Below are positions 44,108 to 55,925 of a stretch of DNA of 64,000 bases, one piece after another (within the stretch, counting starts at the first letter, position 1; every line of letters begins with the position of its first letter). The translations under genes and the position numbers were made by a program. Location: contig OX637350.1 in the NCBI GenBank assembly GCA_951799405.1, positions 6,929,852 through 6,993,851 on the forward strand, given 5' to 3'. The notes under the pieces were generated by a model. That model was not told where the DNA came from and did not search any database. It was given only the letters and a program-made list of their open reading frames with translations. This stretch comes from Agapetus fuscipes. Its lineage: Eukaryota > Arthropoda > Insecta > Trichoptera > Glossosomatidae.

Positions 44108-44259
44108 GTACCCTGAGTATTACACTAACGTTTTAACTCAACAACAGCGTTCACCAAAAACAAACTAAAACGCTCAATAGATGTGCTGTTTCATTTTTCC
44201 ATATATTTTTGGTCAACGCTGTGGTTCAGTTTAAACATATTGTTTTGTACTTGTGGTAC
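44108..44259. repeat. Palindromic element D, best-preserved copy
   Basis: The left arm has TTTTAACTCAACAACAGCG and TTCACCAAAAAC. The reverse complement of the right arm has GTTTAAACTGAACCACAGCG and TTGACCAAAAAT. The ends are GTACCCTGAGTA and its counterpart GTACCACAAGTA. The core, AAACGCTCAATAGATGTGC, is in the inverted orientation. Confidence 0.75.
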
Positions 44260-44784
44260 GTAAGACCCAGCGAAGCCTAAGAACGTCTGAAATCTGCCGG
44301 AAGAGACGCTTGCAGGTACCGATACTCTCCGACAGGGGTGACAAGGGAAAAAGGAAAATTCTCGTAAATAACATTTGTTATATAAGAGGCTGTGAAATGT
44401 TTGACACTTTCTTTGTATGAACATATAATTTGTACTAGTATTGTATACATAGTTTTGTTAACACGAACAAGAGCTATTATAAGAAAAGAAATTGATTCAT
44501 ATGACACATATACTCGTAATATACATTACATAGAAAATTACAAATTTATGTAAACATTTTTTTTCAGCTTCAGTACACAAGATTTGTGTCAGATTGAGCA
44601 GAAAAGTGTTTTCTTTTAATTTGTTGTGATTTTCTTCTTAAAAATCTAAGCCCTTGTAAATCTTATAATACCATTTCAACCATTTGTATAACCACTTTTG
44701 TTTCAAATTTTGATACAAGCTGTAATTGTAAATATAACCTATTTATGAAAAATTTCAGCCATCTTAACAAGAAGGCAATTTTTA
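44260..44784. other. Unassigned spacer
   Basis: No supported feature. Confidence 0.4.
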
Positions 44785-45033
44785 AATTCATGATTGGTAT
44801 GCGGCTGACCACCCATGCTGTAAAAATGGTTCACTTTGCCAATGTCACCCCTGTTTCAGGGACGGACGGCAAGAGTTGCAGAGTGTATGTCCTTTTAATA
44901 TTTGTTTTTTATATTGTAGGCTCACATGCGGCATGTGCAAGCGCGAACTTGTACGTGTCTGCTTGTGAGAATGCTTATAATGTGAATACCCAATACATAT
45001 ATTTGCAACTTACATTAGATTAGATTAGATGAA
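44785..45033 (+). mobile_element. R-A unit
   Basis: GGTATGCGGCTGACCACCC to CATTAGATTAGATTAGATG. Confidence 0.85.
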
Positions 45034-46098
45034 ATTTAAAAACTGATTTTTTCAGTTATTTTAAATGTACATTTCAAATCTAATATTTCCGTTTTTTCTT
45101 TCATTTATGTTACTGAAAATATAACGAATATAATAACTCTACGAAGCAGATATTGCTCACTCCTTGAACTTTATCCTCAAAGATGGAGTAAATTCTCACC
45201 TACACATTTTTCCTTTCCACTTCTTATCCACGCCTGTATCTTTCCTGATCGTGATCATCTTCCGATGTCTGTAAAGTCCCCGTTCGGCCAAATTCCGGAA
45301 TTCCTCAGATACGTTTATGCTCTGTACCTGACCGTCCGATCCGGACAATTGGGCCCAAAGCCAACGGCCAAACTGGATTTTTCAGCGCGCTCTTTTTGGC
45401 CAACTTTTCTTCGGCCAAGAGATTTATTGGCCACTAAAATAATTAAGAGGATTCCGTGTAAGCTTGCAGTGTTAGGCGCAGTCAAAATATACAAATCCTT
45501 TAAACGTTTTTCTTTTTTCGGTGGTGAAAATTGTACACAGTAAATGAAAAACAAGTCTTTAGTAGGATTGTGGTAAGTGTAGTTAATTTCTTTAAACAAA
45601 CCATTTTGTATTTTTTTTCCATAATTGTTTGTTTTTGTTATCACTCACTGCATGACTCATGAGTATTTAGTTATTTTTAAACGTACGTTTTTAGAAATAC
45701 AACATGAATAGAAGAAGAAAAATCGGGATTGGATTATTTTATAATGAAATGAAAATGTATAACAAACAAAGGTTTCATTTACACCTTAAGAATTATGTAA
45801 GTACTTTTAAATCCTGCTTACAATCTAAATAAAATTTAATGCCCAACTATATCCTAAGGACATATCGACACCTTAAAGGTAAAACTGAATAAGTGAAATA
45901 TTAAGTTTACATGGGTTTCTCAGATAAATGCCCCTTTTTCCTATTTTCTACGAGAGAAAACACCAAAAAAATGTTAAACGTCCTGTTATTTAGAAGTGTT
46001 TTATGAGGACTTCCATGCACTTAGTTCACTTACTTTGAGAAATTACTGCCAATAAAAAAATTCATCTACGATTTCTCAAATCAGTGAATCGTCACTTA
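45034..46098. other. Unassigned region with GGCCAA words
   Basis: 45275-45440 has repeated TTCGGCCAA / TTGGCCAAC words at irregular spacing, like a very degraded minisatellite in the style of the FB arms. The rest is AT-rich. Confidence 0.35.
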
Positions 46099-46338
46099 GG
46101 GCCTGTTGCACCAACCTCCAATCAATATTTGATTGACACATCCAATTTAATTGCTTAATTCTGGTAAGGACCTCGGTTAAATATTTCTCGGAAGTGGGTA
46201 AATAATATGATGGAATATGAACGGGAAAGATGATTTAGATCAGCTGATTAACGTTTATGTAACCATTTTTTTAATTTGTTGGGAGAAATTACACTTGATT
46301 TTAATCTTTGTCTGATTGAAATTTGAAACAACAGGCCC
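46099..46338. mobile_element. MITE with GGGCCTGTTG ends
   Basis: 240 bp with inverted ends GGGCCTGTTGCACC and (reverse complement of the right end) GGGCCTGTTGTTTC. Flanks TTA and CTA could be a degraded 3-bp duplication of the PIF/Harbinger type. No coding capacity. Confidence 0.7.
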
Positions 46339-46976
46339 CTATTCAGCTTTTTACCTTGAAGGTATCGATATTATGTTTTTTCTATGGTGATCCTATGAAT
46401 AAAGAAATATTTTTCACACATTATGCAAAATATGCGAAAGTATAACTTGCAATAGTATAAAAAATGGGAATTCTTCTGCCCAGCTGTCCTACATAGCTGT
46501 CCGCCTAGGGGAGGTGAGAAATGTGATGACGGGGTCACAATGGCGGCTTGGGGGTGGTAGGAGGGGGGGAGGGGTTAACACCCCCTCCAGGCGTGTAAAG
46601 CCTCCGGGCTGAAAACTATAAGGGTAGGAAGAGAGCCAGAAAACTTTCAGACAGATAGGGGTGCCTCTGTAGAAATGTGTTATCAATTCACAAAAAAGGG
46701 TGCACGCAAATATTTTGATGGGTAAATTATTGTACTAAATTCCCAAATTTCTTGGAGAATAACACATTTGTACAACCGTATTGATAAAAAAAAACATTTT
46801 TAAAAAAATGCGTTTTATATGGAAAGATAAAGTTTTAAAAAAACAATATGACATGAAATTTATAGGCCATAACTTTTGAGAGCTCCAGAGTTGATTTTTC
46901 ATAAAGGACAAAAATTTCATTATTAATACAATTTTTTTCTGCTTTATTATATTTGAACCCTAGTCAGCACAAAGTC
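46339..46976. other. Unassigned region with a GC-rich patch
   Basis: 46490-46640 contains a G-rich run (GGTAGGAGGGGGGGAGGGG). No gene. Confidence 0.35.
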
Positions 46977-47060
46977 TCTGTTTCAATCCGCAGCAACCAA
47001 GGTGAAAATAGCCATGACGATCGCCGATAGAAGTGACACAAAAAGAAGAAGAAGAACAAA
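46977..47060 (+). mobile_element. LINE K 3' end fragment
   Basis: In one frame it reads SAATKVKIAMTIADRSD, matching the last residues of LINE K at 18573-18625, and ends in an AAGAAGAAG tail. Confidence 0.7.
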
Positions 47061-47666
47061 TTTAACATTAAATTAAGCACAACTAAAATCAGGGATTGAC
47101 AAATAAATGCATCTTGATAATTTAGTCTGATCTAATGACGTCATTTGCAAAACGGAATAAACGTAAAATTGACGTTTCATTGCAATTGTTACTTCCTTTA
47201 AAGCAATGTTTTTGAATTTCGTGGAAGTACGAACAAGGTTTTTTTTTTCAATTCCTACCATTGACTTTTCACGAAAAAAATATGACAGTTAATCATTCAA
47301 AGCTCCACAACACATGGGGTACGAATAGCTGTAGGGGTGAGAGATCGTCAGCATACACGGACGGGGGTGTACGGACATTGGACAGTATGAAGTTTTGTTC
47401 AGCTGACGCTAGCCCGGTCGGCAAACGACACAACTTTACGCTCCTAAATTGCACGTTTGTTGGAAATGACCATGTTATAGAAAAGACAGGTTACGCGAAC
47501 AACCGATAGGATAAAAGAACTGCTTTCCGTTGATGCACTGTTTCAGGTAGGTAATAAATCCGGTAAAATAAACACTCCTAGAAAAAAAATGTATTGAAAA
47601 TGAATTATTTATTTGACAGGGTGTAGGTTATATGAAATACATTGTAAGGTTCATATTAAAAAAAAA
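47061..47666. other. Unassigned spacer
   Basis: 47300-47520 is slightly GC-richer with an 82-codon plus-strand frame. Not recognised. Confidence 0.35.
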
Positions 47667-47882
47667 ATCCTTGACTTTTAGGTAGGATTAAGGCTTACCA
47701 CCCATAGTGTACAATAAGGTTCACCGTTCATGTTTTCCGTTTAAGATTTGTGTTTTGATTTTGTGCATAAGTAAACCTGCAGCATATGTATTGTTTAAGC
47801 GCGAAGTTACACATGCCCCCTTGTGTGCAGCATTTAAAATGAATCTTAAAGATTAGTTTATCTTTCCAACTTAGATTATAGA
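47667..47882 (+). mobile_element. R-A unit, diverged, common start
   Basis: TCCTTGACTTTTAGGTAGG to CCAACTTAGATTATAG. Confidence 0.75.
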
Positions 47883-48025
47883 ATGCTTCAGGTACGTTCC
47901 ATGCCAGATATAAAAGCATTTGTGCTGATAATAATATACCCAATTACTTTCACACAATATCTATAATAAATACTTAAGGTGTTATTCTCAAACAGCAAAA
48001 CCATGGGTCAACCTCTGCCTACAGG

Positions 48026-48092
48026 GCCTACAACCTACAACCTACAGACCTACAACATACAACCTACAACCTTCAACCTACAACCTACAACC
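48026..48092 (+). repeat. Heptamer repeat (CCTACAA)n
   Basis: About nine imperfect CCTACAA units with CATACAA, CCTTCAA and CCTACAGA variants. Confidence 0.9.
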
Positions 48093-49324
48093 GTATCTTC
48101 CAAATAAAAAGTAGATCAGCTTTGCATCCAATATTTTGTTAGATATTAATATGTAAACGTGAATTAATCAATATCCAAATTTCCAAATAGATTTTTTAAT
48201 CAATTTTTTCAAGCTATAAATAAAATAACTTTCAATTAAATACGCATTTCATTTACATTATACCATTAAGATTTCTCAGTTCCCAAAATAAAAATGGAAA
48301 GAATGAGCTTTTAAAATTTTACGATCTAAGCACTCCACTAAATTCACATAAAGACCGAAAACAATAGAATGATATATATATAAAGGCAATGGGGAAAGAT
48401 TAAAAAATGAATAAAAATATTTGAAGGGCGGGTATTAAGGGGGGAGAATTTATTGGATCGCCGGGGGGTGGCCAGCGCCATTTCCCGACGTTTTATTTTC
48501 AAATCCATTCGTTCTCACCGCCAAGTACTTTTTACTCACACACTTCATGTACTCGGCGAATTAAACAGAGGACGTGAAAACCAAAAGGCAGTATTCAACA
48601 GCGGACGCAACAGTTACGGCTCCGCTGGAATTCTCAATACCCCAATATTATACTCTTGTACAAAATAAAATCTCACAACGAGTATTTACCAGATTCATGA
48701 GAAAAAAAAATCAGAAAAACTAGGAATATTTGTTTAAGGTAGTTAGATTTTCAGTACTAATTTGGCAATGATTGAATTAAATTGTAAAAAGCCTGCACCT
48801 TTTTGCATACATAGTTATTCTGTTACCACTCAAAAAGATCTACTTTTATGTATGTATAAATTTCTGCCGTTTTACCTTTAAAGAAGACGAAGTATCTAGA
48901 GCCCATTATAAATTGTCTAGAATCTAGATGCATCTCAACACATCAGCAAGCAAGTACGTACTAGAAGGCTCCAGACACGCACACACTTATCTCAAAGGCT
49001 ATATATATATTTTAAATCCACTACTAATACAATTACCTATTAACTAATGATCAAGCTATCTCAGTCATTCATACATCAGGAGCCTGCATCCCATACAGGC
49101 ACATAGCCTAATAAGTAGGCAATATATGGTAAAAAAAACATTTAAGCTTGATATTCGGGTTAAAAATTAAAAAATTAAGTTCAATTGGAGCCATCGCTAG
49201 CACATCAGTTAATTTCAAATGAGTTATTTAAAAGGAATGTGTGAAAATATTTATTCTGAAATGTATTTACATATACACTATGCACGCGCCTGTCATACAT
49301 CAATACATTTCTAAGAATAGATTC
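48093..49324. other. Unassigned spacer
   Basis: 48420-48620 is GC-richer and includes a 71-codon plus-strand frame. No similarity recognised, and no repeat. Confidence 0.35.
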
Positions 49325-49559
49325 TAGGTATATAATCTAATCTAATCTAAGTTGCAAAGATATGTTATATTGGAGATTCACATTACATGCATTCCCACAA
49401 CCAGACACGTACAAGTTCGCGCTTGCACATGCCTCATGTGAACCCACAACATAAAAACCAAATCTCAAATGGACATACACCCTGCTACTCTTGCCGTCCT
49501 TTCCTGTAACAGGGGTGACATTGGCAAAGTGAACCATTTGTACAGCATGGGTGGTCAGC
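49325..49559 (-). mobile_element. R-A unit
   Basis: TAATCTAATCTAAG tail at the left. Ends at GTGGTCAGCC, about 20 bp inside the common start. Little diverged. Confidence 0.85.
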
Positions 49560-50104
49560 CGAGGTAGTTACTCGCAATTAACATTTTTTTTTTATTCCTT
49601 CAAATACAAATTCAAATAACATTCCTGTACCAAAGTATAAATGGGTTATAAAATCCTGTTTGGTACATACACAAATACAATGAAAGGCGGGTAGTTTTAT
49701 CGTTCAGGGTTCAAAACCGCCCCCACCCCCCTGTGACGTCAGCCTGTCACCGCTAGCCTACCGTCAATTACCATACAAATTGGGTAATTATGAATTTAGG
49801 CGACGATTTTAATTCAGAAGCGTCCACTTTCATACACCGCTGATAGGATTGAACAAACGAGCGGTGAAGCGATCATTTCGGAGCCGAGCTTAAAGATTAA
49901 AACGTTAAAAAATCAATTATTAACAAATTAATGATGTAAAGCGCCCTTGGGGTGATTTTTCACAGTACGGTGCCAAAGAAAAAAATTCCAATCAATAAAT
50001 TAATCAAAGGGGTTTATTGTGTGGGTGATGTTTGAATAAACAAAAAAACCTGAAAATTGTCGTTCAAGTTCCTTGATCTTAAACATCTGAAATTTAGAGG
50101 ACTA
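49560..50104. other. Unassigned spacer with a solo L2-type hairpin
   Basis: 49940-49974 reads AGCGCCCTTGGGGTGA-tttt-TCAC, the L2/SINE B terminal hairpin. The remainder is unassigned. Confidence 0.45.
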
Positions 50105-50765
50105 ACTTAGTTCGGTCGTAGCATTCCATGCCGAAAGCTCGACTTTGAATCCTTTCGAGGGGGTTAGAAATGATTTTCTGTTTCGGTGTTTATTTCAAAC
50201 CCTAAACGAAATACCGGCAAAGTGTAGTCAGCCTTCATAAGAAATGTGAACCAGCTCGTCCGGGAGTTGGAAAACCTTTACTTCACCTGAAAGTGTTTGG
50301 TGTGAGGCCGGCGTCCTTACCCGTAAAAATAAATAAGCCCCTAATCTCCACAAGTGACCCTATCGTGGGTAATACAGGCAAGAAGTTACACTTTCTTTTT
50401 TTTTTTTTTAAGAAATCCTGTGCGGGAGACTCCCTAGATTCTAAAGACTCTAGGGGTCTATGACACTTGTTGTAGTGCCGCAGAGGTGTACGAGCTTGGT
50501 CGTCGCTACAAAGCGCCAATACTCAAGCAAGACCCAGTTGCTGTAAGGCTGGATGGACCTTTGGTGACCGGTCATTGGTAAAGGTTTATGAATTTTTCAA
50601 CCCAGCGAAGAGCACATTCGAAATATAAATGGTATATTTTTGTGCTCCGCCGGGATCCGAATCCACAACCTTCCATTTACGAGTCCGAAGTGTTGCCACT
50701 ACGGACTACGGACCGGTGTCCAACACTATATGTGTAGCTTAGTTGCGAGTTTTTGCGTTTGCACC
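50105..50765 (+). mobile_element. SINE A interrupted by a SINE B/LINE J chimera
   Basis: The SINE A body runs 50105-50395 (its A box is deleted) and its terminal ACACTATATGTGTAGCTTAG resumes at 50723-50742. The two parts are separated by the chimera at 50396-50716. Confidence 0.75.
50396..50716 (-). mobile_element. Chimera: SINE B head and body joined to LINE J 3' tail
   Basis: On the minus strand the SINE B tRNA-like head and body (50716-50491) end at CCAAGCTCG and join directly to the last 95 bp of LINE J (CACCTCTGCGGCACTA, then GGAGTCTCCCGCACAGG) with its poly(A) (50396-50412). The usual SINE B L2-type hairpin tail is missing. Confidence 0.75.
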
Positions 50766-50929
50766 AAATGCGACTCCTTTGGAGACAATATTTCAGCACA
50801 TCACCTTTTTTATGTGCAGGTTAGTTGCATTCATTAGCGTATGAACCAGTTTCCATGAGAGATCTTCTTGTTGAGCGCTTTGCAAGAAAGAACTTATTTT
50901 AATAAGAATTGCAAAAAAATACAGCAATT

Positions 50930-51048
50930 TTGTTTTGTACACATGCAGCGTGTGTAATCACGAATTTACACAAATCTGCATGTCACCAGGCAATCGTTAT
51001 AAATCTTAAATATTAATATATCTTTGCAACTTAGTTTAAAGATTATAA
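50930..51048 (+). mobile_element. R-A 3' fragment
   Basis: TACACATGCAGCGTGTGTAA to TTGCAACTTAG. Confidence 0.6.
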
Positions 51049-51059
51049 TATAATAATTT

Positions 51060-51065
<6 letters not shown>

Positions 51066-51093
<28 letters not shown>
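51066..51093 (+). repeat. CATA microsatellite
   Basis: Seven CATA units. Confidence 0.9.
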
Positions 51094-51095
<2 letters not shown>

Positions 51096-51737
51096 CAAAC
51101 AACACGATTATCTCTTTACATTGCAAGAAGACTCTACGTACGACCACTTTTTAATGCCCGACTTAATGCGACAAAGGCATTATCCTTCCAAAACTTTACA
51201 ATTTATGTGAAGGCCTTAACTATGGCAATTAGTGTTAAGGGCGCTCTGGTTTAGAAACTCAACTCGATGCCTTCCTATGAAAATTACCCAATTTTCACGG
51301 CTTTGTTGAACTTGGGATAATAGAACAAAACTTGGGCGATAATTGATTTCAAAACTGACCACGATGGCCTCCTCACAGAGGCACTACAACAATAATACTG
51401 AACATGGTAGGTACACGGTTAATATTGCGGGCAGATCTTTGAGAACTTTGATATCTTATACCTTTAACCTTTTGTACTTGCTTTGTTAGTGCATATACCG
51501 ACCTTTCATCTTATTCTTCTTTTAGTACCACTTCTATTAAATATCACCGATCATAATGTATACATTTAAACCTTAACAATGTCTGGAGCTGACCACTATA
51601 ATCTTAAATGAAAGTTGCAAAGAAAGCTTCACTTATATTCAAATTCATTCACACACGAATTTAAAAAAAAATCACAAGAAAGGCTTTGGTAAAAAACATT
51701 TTTTTATGGTATGGGGGATTAAACTTATTGTCCTTCC
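51094..51737. other. Unassigned spacer
   Basis: No supported feature. Confidence 0.4.
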
Positions 51738-51985
51738 AATCCTTGTTTGGTTTATCTACCATTGGACTCAAAGATGACCTTTAAATAAAATTATCTTAAG
51801 AACCATATTTTACATAATCTGAGCTAAGAAAAAAACGTCAAACACGAGAATGTAAGAGAAATAAATTTTCAGCATTCAGAAGACACATTGATCCAGTGCA
51901 CATACAGACACTGCTCATGTGAAATTACCTCTGTTGCAGATAAAACAAACAAGAACTAAGGAGACGTTATAGTTACTTATTAGCT
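51738..51985 (+). repeat. Repeat E copy, uninterrupted
   Basis: CCAATCCTTGTTTGGTTTATC to AAGAACTAAGGAGACG. It provides an empty-site comparison for 34714-35122. Confidence 0.75.
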
Positions 51986-52579
51986 GACAGGTAAGAATGT
52001 ATTCATACTGAAAAAAAATGTTTACATTGCCAATCCTTACTATCGCTTCTTAATGAAACAAAATTTGCAGAGATTATGTTCATTTTTAGTTCAGGTTTTA
52101 TTTTGAAAATTCTTAAAAGCACGGAATACTCACTTGTAGAAATCATAAACCTTACTGTCACACCTGTGGGGTTTATTTTTAAAATGCTGAAAATTCTACA
52201 AATTTTTACACTTTCCCAGATAATCTTTTTCTTAGACTTCCATTTTCTTTTTATTCCAATCTAAGCCGAAATTTATGAAAAATTTCAATACGCTACGAGC
52301 AAATAATATGAAATCAATAACGTGTGAATGAACTGAAGGAAATTAATGCCAGGCTAGTACTTACATAAAGGCTTTTCCACCAAACACGAATATGTGACAA
52401 ATGAGCTTTTCTCACATAGGGTACAAATTCACATTTTTTTATTATAGGTACAAATAATGTATAGATTTCATTTATAAGAAGGTAAAAAAGCATAATTATT
52501 TATTTAACAATAAACTTAAAAAATGGTTGCAATTTTTGATACGGTATTTGGAAAGCTTTTTCATTCTAATACAGCCTTT
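51986..52579. other. Unassigned spacer
   Basis: AT-rich. Nothing recognised. Confidence 0.4.
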
Positions 52580-52866
52580 TGCCGCGTTCTCCCTAATGTA
52601 TGTGGGTAGTGGAAACTATTTATTTTTATAGGTAAGGGGGCTGACCTTACACCAACCACTTCACTAGAAGTGAGGGTTTCCCAGCTTCCAAAGGGTCTCA
52701 TTTATTGTGAAGGCTGATTACAACTTGCTGTTTTTTTTATTTATTTTAAGCTTAAAATAAACACTGAAACGGGAAATCATTTCTGACACCCTCGGTGGGA
52801 TTCAAACCCGAGCTCTCTGCATGAAATGCAAGGACTCCACCAGCTTATGTAGCTATCAACCAGACT
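52580..52866 (-). mobile_element. SINE A, nearly full length
   Basis: On the minus strand: tRNA head near 52800-52866 (B box GGTTTGAATCCC), body CATTTCTGACACCC reversed, and 3' part GGGAGAACGCGGC. Confidence 0.75.
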
Positions 52867-52879
52867 ACTCTTATAATAA

Positions 52880-53145
52880 TAACCTATCATATAAATTGCA
52901 AAGATATATTACATTTAAGATTCATATTAAATGCAACACACAAAAACGGCGCTTCAAATAAATTATCCAATTATATATATATAAATGCATTCCCGTAAGC
53001 AGATATGTATAATTTTGCGCTTGCACATGCCGCATGAGGACCTACATCATAAAAACCCAAATCTCAAATCAACATAAGCCCTGCAACTCTAGCCGACCTT
53101 CCCTGAAACAGGGGTGACATTAGCAAAATGAACCATTTTTTTGTG
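52880..53145 (-). mobile_element. R-A unit carrying a 48-bp insertion
   Basis: A normal R-A body (AAACCCAAATCTCAAATC, ACAGGGGTGACATTAGC), interrupted at 52935-52982. Confidence 0.8.
52935..52982 (-). mobile_element. 48-bp insertion of the L2/SINE B terminal hairpin
   Basis: CACACAAAAACGGCGCTTC plus an AT tail, flanked by AAATGC at 52929-52934 and 52983-52988. An extremely 5'-truncated retrotransposition product. Confidence 0.75.
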
Positions 53146-53640
53146 AACAAAAATGAAAAAAAAATTAAATGCATCAATACAATAAATCATAACAGAGATA
53201 ATTTTGAATCAGTTCATTCGACACTGAAATCTCACGTTACCAAACGCAATTGCATTCCAATAAAGATGACCACTGCAATGGAAAGTGACGCTACGACTCT
53301 ACAAACACGAGATATTGATTTTCACGAGGGTGCGAAAACGAAGGGGACACCGCCATACCAAAGGCCTGTGGAGCAAGCGAGAGGCCGAATCTCCCCTTCG
53401 GTACGTTTGTAGGTGAGGATTGCCTTGGAGCTAAAGAATTACGGACACGTATTTGGGGAATATAACTCACATCCTTCATGGTGCTTAGTGGCGGCTCGGA
53501 CCGGCAAGTGGTCATTTTGTTGAAGAATCTGCTTTATATGTGTTTGGGGAGTTTGTCTTTTTTCTCTTCTGCTTAGTATTTGTGTCGCATGATGTTTTAT
53601 TATGTGATGAGAGATGTTTATGGTGAGTATTTATGTTAAC
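53146..53640. other. Unassigned region
   Basis: 53220-53480 is GC-richer with overlapping frames on both strands (94 codons plus, 74 codons minus). Neither shows a domain that I recognise. Confidence 0.35.
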
Positions 53641-53755
53641 GTTTAAACTTACTGTTAAGTGCACTATTTTACTACTTATAAAAAAAACTGTGTAATTCTT
53701 TTAAATAAATACATACAATGGACTTTCACTGTGTGAACCACCAACCCTAACAAGT
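53641..53755 (+). repeat. Repeat F 3' end
   Basis: Ends in GGACTTTCACTGTGTGAACC and CCAACCCTAACAAG, as at 43548-43590. Confidence 0.45.
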
Positions 53756-53778
53756 ATAATTTTACTATATGTTTTACA

Positions 53779-54345
53779 TTTTTTTTTTTTTTTTTTAAGG
53801 AATCCTGTGCGGGAGGCTCCCCAATTTTTATGAGTCTTGGGGGTCTATGTCACCCTGGAAGGGTGCCGCAGAGGTGTTGCTTGAGTTCTTGGTTCTGTCG
53901 TGAGGCGCTGCAAGAAAGTGGTGATTGATGTTGGTTTTGAATAAAACCGGATTAAATTGGGAAGGGAACACAGATACTGGTAGACCATTCCATAAACGGG
54001 CAGTTTGGCAAAGGAATGAGTCATGAAAACGCCAAGTTCTCATAGTTTTGAGATCGACTGCAAAGGGATGAATGAGAGTCGTACTACGAGTTTCCCTTTC
54101 TGAAAAGCGAGGGGGAGGGATTAATGAATGGAGCTCATTAGAACAAGCTCCGTGGTAATATCGATAAAAAAAGACTGAGCATTCCAACTTTTCTTCTGTG
54201 CTGGAGCGGCTGCAGATCGGATGTCAGAGAAGGATCATTGATCAACCTCACTGCCCTCCTTTGCACAGAATCAAGTTGGTCACTCAACTTCTTGGACATA
54301 CCACACCAGAGATGGCTGCCAAACTCGATAATAACATTTGCATTA
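53779..54345 (-). mobile_element. LINE J copy 3
   Basis: Poly(A) at 53779-53796. The frame 54187-53828 encodes FYRYYHGACSNE, HPFAVDLKTMRTW, RTARLWNGLPVSVFP. Upstream, in another frame, it encodes EFGSHLWCGM, RRAVRLINDP, HRRKVGMLSLF. A frameshift near 54160-54180 separates the two. 5'-truncated near 54345. Confidence 0.85.
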
Positions 54346-55107
54346 AATGAGGATTCTTGATGTAAGTACTTCATTTATTCACCTTGTTTTCTAAGTCATC
54401 TTTTATTGAAGAGGTACGCGCAATAAAAAATCATTATTTATCAAAAAAAATTATACTAAAAAATATAATGTAAAAATTGTTTCTTTTATTTATGGTAAAA
54501 ATATTGTAATCTAATAATTATAAATTTTCTTCAAGAGTTGATTTATTTAGTGCTTTCGATGTTTTTTACAGCATTATCAAGAGAACAAACTATTGCAACA
54601 ATCATTTTTACATTATTTATTCAATATGAATCTTCACATGTCAATACACAAACCCTTTAACTTTTATTAATAAATTTATTAATTATTTGCGTGTAGGTTT
54701 TAGAAATTATTTTTGTCGAGTCGTCACACAGTCTCTGGGTAAGTGACAGTACCAAGGTGGCATTTGCATTAGTTTGATGCTTAATATTACCAATGTAAAG
54801 AGTGCATCACCCGCTTCCAAAAATCAACAAACATCCCTGCAATCACAAATTGGAAGCTACGTTGTTCAGCTGGTTTATACCAGAGAGACAACTACTTACC
54901 GGGGAGTGTCCAGAATTTTTAGGCAATTTGGCTGGCGTATTCATTCACCTTCACCTTGGAGATTGTAAAGGGATCCAAGTGATTTAAGCTCCATGAGGAA
55001 AAGAAACATTTCAAAATACAGTCCACTATGGGTACTTCACCCAACCATGTAGAATGGAAAAAAGTGTACATTTTACGATATTAAAACAAATCATAACACA
55101 TCTTCAC
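54346..55107. other. Unassigned spacer with an F-like scrap
   Basis: 54545-54660 has GCATTATCAAGAGAACAAAC, similar to the 5' side of repeat F. Otherwise unassigned. Confidence 0.35.
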
Positions 55108-55360
55108 AAAGTACTTAGGTTGGTATGAGCCTAAATACCCATACTGTAATAAATGGTTCACTTTGTCAATGTCACCCCTGTTTCAGGGAAGGTCGGCAAG
55201 AGCTGCAGGGCTTGTGTTCATTTGAGATTGGGTTCTTATATTGTAGGTCCACATGCGGCATGTGTTAGCACGAAATTATACATGTCTGCTTGTGGAAATG
55301 CATTTAATATCAATCTTAAATGATAAATATCTTTGCAGCTTAGATTTAGATTTATATTTT
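55108..55360 (+). mobile_element. R-A unit
   Basis: GGTTGGTATGAGCC to CTTAGATTTAGATTTA. Confidence 0.85.
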
Positions 55361-55783
55361 AGATAACTATGCCATAACATTATTTTAGTGAAGAAAGTAA
55401 GTTTGGTTAAATACCCCATAAAATCTTCGTTGTTTGCTCTTATAATCTTTTAAGTCTCTTTCTCTCTCCACGCGATGATACTAGTTGATGAACTGCTTTC
55501 CTGGGCCGTGAACCGGTGACCGCGTATTCCGTTCACTTCCCAGCTGACAGCTAAGCCATTCACGGGCACAGGTTCCCAACCGAGCAAGTCGCGCTACAAA
55601 AATATGCGACTGAATCTATTCAAATAAATAGATGCCAATGATATATCTTCCAATAAGTTCGATCTATAAATATCATTTTCGGGTATGAATATCAGTTGCA
55701 TACTGAGAGCTAAATGTGATCAGTTCCATCAAAGCAAGAAGCCTGCAGTGAACTGGTCACAGCATTAGAATAGTCAACGCAAA
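55361..55783. other. Unassigned spacer
   Basis: Includes a GC-richer stretch 55490-55600. No gene recognised. Confidence 0.35.
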
Positions 55784-55925
55784 CTCCATGGATGGATGGT
55801 GTCAACGTAGATGTAGGCAAGACAGACAAAGATAATTGGATAACAAAGGCGATGGATAGGTAAAAATGGAGGAGAATCCTGAATTCAACCAAAGCCTACC
55901 TAGGGCTGTTGAGCTTGTTATCATG
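55784..55925 (+). mobile_element. LINE L C-terminus
   Basis: One frame reads WMDGVNVDVGKTDKDNW, ITKAMDR, one stop, KWRRILNSTKAYLGLLS and LLS. The DR-x-KWRRI block is typical of the extreme C-terminus of LINE polymerases. The relic at 34391-34700 is the same family. Confidence 0.6.

Noticed and set aside
53128..53515. Overlapping plus and minus open frames in GC-richer DNA
   Set aside because: The plus frame begins in R-A sequence. Neither frame resembles a known protein.
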